Origin: Chthoniobacter sp.
GTDB taxonomy: Bacteria; Verrucomicrobiota; Verrucomicrobiia; Chthoniobacterales; Chthoniobacteraceae
Assembly: GCA_021414005.1 (NCBI GenBank)
Contig: JAIOPH010000030.1
Span: forward strand, 1-64,000
Length of the DNA: 64,000 nucleotides
Direction: 5' to 3'
Under the pieces are notes generated by a model. It had not been told where the DNA came from and ran no database searches. It saw only the letters and a program-made list of their open reading frames with translations. Made by a program: the position numbers and the translations under genes. Shown here piece after piece: positions 58,975-64,000 of this stretch (position 1 is the first letter of the stretch; each line of letters starts with the position of its first letter).

Positions 58975-59708
58975 TCATCACCATCGGCCCGATTGAAACT
59001 TGCGGCACTCGTACTTCCGTCGAAACTGCCGCCGTGCGCATCCTCGTAGTCGAAGACGACAAGAAAACCGCCACCTTCATCGCGAAGGCCCTGAAAGAGG
59101 AGGGCTTCGCCGTGGATTTGCTGCGCGATGGGGATGACGCGCTCGCTGCCATCGAGATCACGCCGTTCGACGCCGTGGTGCTCGACATCATGCTCATCGG
59201 GCGCGACGGGCTGAGTGTCCTAAAGCAGATGCGCGCGAAGGGAAACCAGACGCCCGTGCTGCTGCTCTCGGCGCGCGGCGAGGTGAACGAACGCGTCGAG
59301 GGGCTTAACGCCGGCGCCGACGATTATTTGCCGAAGCCCTTCGCGCTGGAGGAACTCACGGCCCGCGTGCGGGCGCTCGCGCGGCGCGGCACCGATGTGA
59401 AGTCCACGGTGCTGCGGGTCGGCGATCTAACGCTGGACACCATCACGCGTTTCGCGGAACGCGGCGGGAGGAAAATCGAGCTGACCACGCGCGAATACCG
59501 CCTGCTGGAATTCCTGATGCGTTCGGCGGGCCGGGTGTGCAGCCGCATGATGATTCTCGAAAAGGTGTGGGACTACCACTTCGATCCCGGCTCGAACCTC
59601 GTGGATGTCTATGTCGGGAAGCTGCGCGAGAAGATCGAGGCCGGCAGCGCTGTGAAGCTGCTGCAGAGTGTGCGCGGCGAGGGCTACATGATGAAGGAGG
59701 CACCGTGA
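58971..59708 (+). CDS. OmpR/PhoB-family response regulator
   Basis: A 245-residue two-component regulator. The receiver begins VRILVVEDDKKTATFIAKAL (acidic pair EDD), the phosphoacceptor Asp lies in FDAVVLDIMLIGRDGLSVLK, and VLLLSARGE plus DDYLPKPFALEEL carry the Ser and Lys switch residues. The C-terminal winged helix is KIELTTREYRLLEFLMRSAG and VWDYHFDPGSNLVDVYVGKL, as in OmpR/PhoB. An ATGA overlap with the InlB-repeat gene supports the start at 58971, although an internal GTG at 59034 would also give a normal N terminus. It overlaps the kinase gene by GTGA. It is the obvious candidate to bind sites A-C. Confidence 0.93.
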   Translation: MIITIGPIETCGTRTSVETAAVRILVVEDDKKTATFIAKALKEEGFAVDLLRDGDDALAAIEITPFDAVVLDIMLIGRDGLSVLKQMRAKGNQTPVLLLSARGEVNERVEGLNAGADDYLPKPFALEELTARVRALARRGTDVKSTVLRVGDLTLDTITRFAERGGRKIELTTREYRLLEFLMRSAGRVCSRMMILEKVWDYHFDPGSNLVDVYVGKLREKIEAGSAVKLLQSVRGEGYMMKEAP

Positions 59709-60799
59709 CGATCAGCAAGCGCATCGGGCTCAGCTACATTTTGATCGCGGTGGCGAGCGTGGTGATCATCGCCTGGTTCGGGTACCACGAATTTGTGCAG
59801 GAACGCGCCGAGTTCGACGCCCTCGGTCTCCCGGAAGTCCACACCGATTTGAGCGCGGAAATTCTCACCGTGTGCTTTTTCGGCGCGCTGCCGCTCATCC
59901 TCCTGCTCGGCTGGTGGTGGATCCGCCACGTGCTCAAGCCCCTCGGCGCGCTCACCGCCGCCGTCGAAAAGATCCACGCGCACAATCTGCGCGAACCTTT
60001 GCCCCGCAATATGGGCGATGACGAGGTGGACAAGCTGGCCGCGGTCTTTAACTCGATGACCACGCGTCTCAATGACTCCTTCACCCGCATCCACGAGTTC
60101 ACGCTCCGCGCCTCGCACGAACTCAAGACGCCGCTCACGGTGATGCGGGCGCACCTCGAAACCGCGCTGCGCGAGGGGCAGTCGCTGCCGCGCGAGCAGA
60201 CGGAGTGGATCGACGGCCAGCTCGATGAGGTGAAGCGCCTCGCCCAGATCGTTGACTCCCTCACGCTCCTCACGAAGGCCGACGCAGGGCTCGTAAAGCT
60301 CGAACAGCAGCCCTTGCAACTCACCGTCCTCGTGGAGGAGGCCATCGAGGACGCGCAAGTGCTCGCCCGCCCTCATGGGGTAACCGTGACCCTCGGCGAG
60401 TGCGCCGATGCCGTCGTCAACGGGGATCGCCACCGCCTCCGGCAGCTCCTGCTCATCCTCTCGGACAACGCGGTGAAGTATAACCGGCCCGGCGGGACGA
60501 TCGGCATCACGCTGCGGCACACCGCCGGCATGGCCGAGCTGCGCATTACCAACACTTCCGACGAGCTTCCCCAAGGGATGCTCGACACGGTCTTTGATCG
60601 CTTCGCCCGGGGCAGGAATGCGCAGGGGAAGGTGGAGGGATGCGGCTTGGGCCTCACGATTGCGCAATGGATCGTGCAGGCGCACGGCGGCACCATCCAA
60701 CTCCTCGCCGAGGACGCCGGACGGACGACCGCACTCGTGCGGCTCCCGCTCGCCCACACGACGCAGCCGGCGATCACCGAGCAGCTCGCCGGAGTGTGA
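59705..60799 (+). CDS. Sensor histidine kinase
   Basis: A 364-residue kinase. Two transmembrane helices (about 9-27 and 54-73) flank a short extracytoplasmic loop of ~25 residues (YHEFVQERAEFDALGLPEVH). HAMP-like linker follows (LKPLGALTAAVEKIHAHNLR), then the dimerisation domain with RASHELKTPLTVMRAHLETA (phosphoacceptor His), the N box LLLILSDNAVKYNRPGG and the G boxes VFDRFARGR and GCGLGLTIAQWIVQAHGG. The sensor is too small for a large ligand domain, so it may detect a membrane or local signal. GTG start overlaps the regulator stop, so both are co-translated. The cognate pair with the regulator is clear. Confidence 0.92.
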   Translation: MTISKRIGLSYILIAVASVVIIAWFGYHEFVQERAEFDALGLPEVHTDLSAEILTVCFFGALPLILLLGWWWIRHVLKPLGALTAAVEKIHAHNLREPLPRNMGDDEVDKLAAVFNSMTTRLNDSFTRIHEFTLRASHELKTPLTVMRAHLETALREGQSLPREQTEWIDGQLDEVKRLAQIVDSLTLLTKADAGLVKLEQQPLQLTVLVEEAIEDAQVLARPHGVTVTLGECADAVVNGDRHRLRQLLLILSDNAVKYNRPGGTIGITLRHTAGMAELRITNTSDELPQGMLDTVFDRFARGRNAQGKVEGCGLGLTIAQWIVQAHGGTIQLLAEDAGRTTALVRLPLAHTTQPAITEQLAGV

Positions 60800-60835
60800 A
60801 GCGGCGCCCCGCCGCGAGCGGGTGAGGGCGATTCT

Positions 60836-60871
60836 GAACGAACTTTCATCGCGGTTTCACGCTCCGCTCAT
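60836..60871 (+). promoter_or_regulatory. Triple 11-base repeat, site C
   Basis: GAACGAACT, then TTCAT (60845), TTCAC (60856) and CTCAT (60867), each 11 bases apart, 51 bases before the cytochrome start at 60896. GAACGAAC matches site A; the rest resembles site B (TTCATCGCGGTTTCACGC against TTCATCGCCGATTCACGC). Confidence 0.7.
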
Positions 60872-60895
60872 TAACGCACGGCAAGTTGCGGGTGC

Positions 60896-63175
60896 ATGAA
60901 AGCCCCCCACATCCTTGCAAAAGTCGCCGTGGCGGCCGCGCTGTCGCTCACACCCCTCTCGGCGCTCGCTGGCAACGGCCAGTGGACGCTGATCGGCTGG
61001 AACAATCTGGGGATGCACTGCATGGACGACGATTATTCCGTCTTCACGATCCTGCCGCCGTTTAACACGGTGAACGCGCAGCTCATCAACGCGCAGGGTA
61101 AGCTGGTGCTCGCGCCGACCGGGCTGACGCTGACTTACGAACCAGTCGCCGACCTCGATGGCTCGATCAACCGCACGTCCGCCGGCAAGACGAACTTCTG
61201 GGAGTATCTGCAGGCGGCTTATGGCGCGACGTTGCCGATGGATGCCGGGTTGGCCGGGACCGCGATGCCTGGAAGCGCGGGCACGCCGCAACCGCTGACC
61301 TGGAACGCGGGGTTCAATTGGTTCGAGGGCGTCGGCATTCCCATCTCGCCGATCGATGACGCCGGGCGCGCAAATGCCTATCCCATGATGCGGCTCGTGG
61401 CGAAGAACAACACGGGCGCGGTACTCGCCAAGACGGACGTGGTGCTGCCGGTGTCGGGCGAAATGGACTGCCGCGCGTGCCATGGCTCGGGTGCTGGCGC
61501 GGAGGCGCGGCCGGCGGGCGGATGGGTGAATGATCCCGTGGCCAAGCGCGACTACCGGCTGAACATTCTGCGGCTCCACGATGAGAAGCATCTCGGAGAC
61601 AGCGCCTATCAAGCGGCGCTCGCGGCGAATGGCTTTCGCGCGGACGGCCTGTTGAAAACGGTCACCCTCGCGAACACACCGATCCTTTGCGCCAAGTGCC
61701 ATGCGTCCGAGGCGCTCGGCACCGCGGGCGCGCCGGGTGTCGATCCGCTCACTCGCTCGATGCACGCGAAACACGCGAACGTCACCAACCCGGCGAATGG
61801 CTTGAAGATGGATAACATCGCGAACCGCAGCGCGTGTTACCAATGCCATCCCGGCTCGGCCACGCGCTGCCTGCGCGGCGCGATGGGTGCGGCGGTCGCG
61901 CCGGATGGCTCGATGGCTATGCAATGCCAGAGCTGTCACGGCACGATGAGTCAGGTGGGCGCGCTGAATCGCACCGGCTGGCTAGATGAACCCGGCTGCC
62001 AGACCTGCCACACCGGCAGCGCCACGCAGAACAACGGCCTGATCCGTTACACGAGTTCCTTCGACACCAACGGCCAGCTCCGGCAGGCCGTGAGCGCGCT
62101 CTTTGCCACGAACCCCGACACGCCCGCGCCCGGCAAATCGCTCTACCGCTTTTCCAAAGGCCACGGTGGCCTGCAATGCGAGGCGTGCCATGGCTCGACC
62201 CACGCCGAGTTTCCGTCCGCGCATCGCAACGACAACGTCCAGAGCGCGCAACTGCAAGGCCACGCCGGCGTGCTTATGGAATGTACCGCCTGCCACGCCA
62301 CGATGCCGGCGGCCACGGTGGCCAACGCGAACAAGGGACCGCATGGCATGCACCCGATCGGCGACAGTTGGGCGAAAAATCATCCTGACATCGCGGAGTC
62401 CGTCGGCGTGGCGCAGTGCCGCGCGTGTCATGGCACCGACGACCGCGGCACCGTGCTCTCCCGGGTTTCCGCCGACCGCACCGTGACCACGGAAAAATTC
62501 GGCGCAAAGGCTTTCTGGCGTGGCCAGGAGATCAGTTGCTACGAGTGCCACAGCGGCTCGAACAGCTCGAATCCCGCCACACGCACCCGCCCCGCCGTGG
62601 CTCACGCCTCGCTCACCGTCCCCGCGGGCGGCACCGCTGCGGTCACGCTCAGCGCCAGCGGCACCGGTTCCACGGTGCGCATCATCCGCCAGCCGAACCA
62701 CGGCTCCGTCGCGCTCAGCGGCCGTGTGGCCACATATTTCGCCGAGTCCGGCTACGTCGGCCCCGACAACTTCGCCTACGCCGCGAGCGACAGCGGCGGT
62801 TACGTCGATTCCGCAACCACCGGGACTGTCTCCGTCACGGTCGGCACCCTCACCGCGTCGTTGGATTCCGACGGCGACGGCATCCCGGATCTCATCGAAT
62901 ACGCACTCGGCCTCAACCCGCAGTTTCCCTCCGCGAGCGGTGTCACCATGCCCACCATTCAGCCCTTCGGCGGAGTCCGTTATCTCACAATGAGCCTCGC
63001 CCGCTTTCTCCCGCCCTCCGATGCGACCCTGTCCATCGAGGTATCCGGCAACCTCCAGACATGGCTGCCCGCGACCGTCGTCACCAGCACATCCTCGCTG
63101 CTGCAGGCCCGCGATCCGGTGCCCGCAGACGGTGCCGCGGGGCGGTTCATTCGCTTGAAAGTCACGCGGCCCTAA
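60896..63175 (+). CDS. Nine-haem-motif secreted cytochrome c-like protein with Ig-like and C-terminal extension
   Basis: A 759-residue exported protein (signal ending near ALA-GN). An N-terminal LIGWNNLGMHCMDDDYSVFT domain matches a conserved LGMHC family region. Nine CXXCH motifs follow, at about residues 192 (CRACH), 265 (CAKCH), 314 (CYQCH), 344 (CQSCH), 368 (CQTCH), 428 (CEACH), 463 (CTACH), 508 (CRACH) and 548 (CYECH). Residues ~580-660 are a cadherin/Big-like Ig domain (SGYVGPDNFAYAASDSGGYV), then a TSP3-type loop LDSDGDGIPDLIEYALGLNP and a beta tail. It should receive haem in the periplasm and could transfer electrons at the cell surface. Its promoter carries site C. Confidence 0.88.
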   Translation: MKAPHILAKVAVAAALSLTPLSALAGNGQWTLIGWNNLGMHCMDDDYSVFTILPPFNTVNAQLINAQGKLVLAPTGLTLTYEPVADLDGSINRTSAGKTNFWEYLQAAYGATLPMDAGLAGTAMPGSAGTPQPLTWNAGFNWFEGVGIPISPIDDAGRANAYPMMRLVAKNNTGAVLAKTDVVLPVSGEMDCRACHGSGAGAEARPAGGWVNDPVAKRDYRLNILRLHDEKHLGDSAYQAALAANGFRADGLLKTVTLANTPILCAKCHASEALGTAGAPGVDPLTRSMHAKHANVTNPANGLKMDNIANRSACYQCHPGSATRCLRGAMGAAVAPDGSMAMQCQSCHGTMSQVGALNRTGWLDEPGCQTCHTGSATQNNGLIRYTSSFDTNGQLRQAVSALFATNPDTPAPGKSLYRFSKGHGGLQCEACHGSTHAEFPSAHRNDNVQSAQLQGHAGVLMECTACHATMPAATVANANKGPHGMHPIGDSWAKNHPDIAESVGVAQCRACHGTDDRGTVLSRVSADRTVTTEKFGAKAFWRGQEISCYECHSGSNSSNPATRTRPAVAHASLTVPAGGTAAVTLSASGTGSTVRIIRQPNHGSVALSGRVATYFAESGYVGPDNFAYAASDSGGYVDSATTGTVSVTVGTLTASLDSDGDGIPDLIEYALGLNPQFPSASGVTMPTIQPFGGVRYLTMSLARFLPPSDATLSIEVSGNLQTWLPATVVTSTSSLLQARDPVPADGAAGRFIRLKVTRP

Positions 63176-63185
63176 AGCTACTGCT

Positions 63186-63470
63186 TTATCCCGGCGGCTT
63201 TGGCTTTTCCCAGCGTCCGCCCACCTCGATCGGTGTCCCCGGTCGGACCCAGTCGAAGAACCACTTTGCCGGATTCTCCCCATCCAGCGGCATGCGGATG
63301 CAGCCGTGCGAGGCGGGCCACGCGGGGACTGCGGTGAAGCCGTGGATGAAGACGTGCCCGTTCACCTGCACGCTGAAAGGCATGGGTGCGTTGTGGTAGC
63401 GCTTCGAGTAGTGCATGCGGTGCTTTTCTCCGGCGGTGAAGTGGCCATTCGGCGTGGTGCTGACCACCAT
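63186..63470 (-). pseudogene. 5'-truncated L,D-transpeptidase (YkuD)
   Basis: On the minus strand VVSTTPNGHFTAGEKHRMHY, KRYHNAPMPFSVQVNGHVFI and HGFTAVPAWPASHGCIRM form the YkuD catalytic domain, with His and Cys in the SHGCIRM motif. The domain ends PGTPIEVGGRWEKPKP. The frame stays open upstream to 63683, but residues before MVVSTTPNG (63470) have no homology and are antisense to a GspE-like remnant. The N-terminal signal and start of the domain are thus missing. L,D-transpeptidases make 3-3 peptidoglycan crosslinks or anchor lipoproteins; this copy is probably inactive or exported by no known signal. Confidence 0.7.
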
Positions 63471-63906
63471 GCACGGTCGCAATGCCGCGGGTGTCGTCAC
63501 GGCACTGCGCAGTCGCGGGCTCGCGGAGTTTGAGATCGCCGCGTCGCTGGCCCTCGTCGTGGCGCAACGCCTCGTCCGCCGGTTGTGCCTCCACTGCCGC
63601 CAAGCCGAGCCGCCATCGGAGCGGAAGCGGCGCTGGCTCGACGGCTTGGGCGAAGCTGCGCCCGCTTCGGTCTGGCACGCCACCGGATGTGCCCAATGCC
63701 ATCACACCGGTAACGGAGCGCGTCTATGATTTGATCCTCGCGGGCAAAGACGAGCATCATCTGCGGCACGAATTCCGGGAGAAAGGTCAGCGTCTGCTGC
63801 TTCAGGACGGTCTAGCCAAGGCCGCGTGCGGCATCACCGACCTTACCGAACTCGGTCGCATCGGCGTGCAAAGCTACCTTGAAACACCTTCGCCGGGCCG
63901 CACGTA
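63444..63906 (+). pseudogene. GspE/PilB-type ATPase C-terminal fragment, frameshifted
   Basis: The plus strand encodes GVVLTTMHGRNAAGVVTALR then EFEIAASLALVVAQRLVRRL and the zinc tetracysteine region CLHCRQ...GCAQCHHTGNGAR. These correspond to the C-terminal half of type II secretion or type IV pilus ATPases (GspE/PilB). Shortly after HTGNGAR (near 63720) the frame changes, and VYDLILAGKDEHHLRHEFRE then KGQRLLLQDGLAKAACGITD continues in another frame to a stop at 63905-63907. The Walker A and most of the ATPase are absent. It lies head-on against the truncated L,D-transpeptidase, so both were broken in one rearrangement or successively. Confidence 0.75.
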
Positions 63907-64000
63907 GCTTGTGTGCCAAGTGCGTGGCAGACCGCACTCGTCGAAAGTCGTGGGGTGGCCGGGCTCACGCGCCGCCGCACTGGCTCCAGGCAGTCCCGCC

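Overview
The window is high-GC bacterial DNA, coding-dense on both strands, with no rRNA, CRISPR array or intact prophage. The gene mix points to a Verrucomicrobia-like organism, possibly of the Chthoniobacter/Spartobacteria type. It includes several secreted SGNH hydrolases, FG-GAP and NHL propeller proteins, an InlB-repeat protein ending in an LSWP...FFRL tail, an inverse-autotransporter barrel and a Fur-type regulator heading sufCBD. The assignment is an inference from gene content, since no rRNA or marker alignment was possible.

Layout. 1-1.4 kb is a graveyard: two degenerate IS3-family transposase remnants on the minus strand surround a frameshifted, truncated glycosyltransferase-like gene. 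1.6-10.2 kb holds a HerA-like ATPase, glgC, an SGNH hydrolase, an SDR, the barrel protein, two small methyltransferases (one an OvoA-C-terminus-type enzyme) and an M29-like aminopeptidase. 10.3-13.6 kb is folP-cdaA-(tiny CdaR-like)-glmM, linking c-di-AMP synthesis to cell-wall precursor synthesis. 13.7-25.2 kb carries bioD, a radical SAM protein, lipoproteins (one a zinc peptidase), an NHL/SGNH/SGNH group, a methyltransferase and an EamA exporter with a possible leader peptide and attenuator. 25.7-31.9 kb is a Gld-like ABC export cluster with two duplicated permeases, bracketed by copies of a palindromic repeat. 32.1-40.4 kb holds glpX, rhaM, an FG-GAP protein, the Fur/PerR-like gene with sufC-sufB-sufD, tRNA-Arg(CCT) and pyrF.

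42-55.4 kb looks like a stress/energy/ion island. It begins with a decayed rtcB, then a three-domain universal stress protein, PEP synthase, a P1B metal ATPase with a small Cys-rich protein, an FNT channel, a Na,K-ATPase-like P-type pump, a CHAD protein and a phosphoribosyltransferase.

55.6-63.2 kb is the most interesting stretch. A small membrane protein, a large secreted InlB-repeat protein, an OmpR-type response regulator, its histidine kinase and a nine-CXXCH multiheme protein lie in one direction. Three start codons (55689, 56434, 60896) are each preceded, 49-51 bases upstream, by the same element: GAAC followed by three TTCAY-like half-sites on an exact 11-base period. This is what a binding site for the OmpR-family regulator encoded in the middle of the cluster should look like, so the region reads as a self-contained signalling and surface-redox regulon. 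The window ends in a 5'-truncated L,D-transpeptidase fused head-on to a decayed GspE/PilB fragment.
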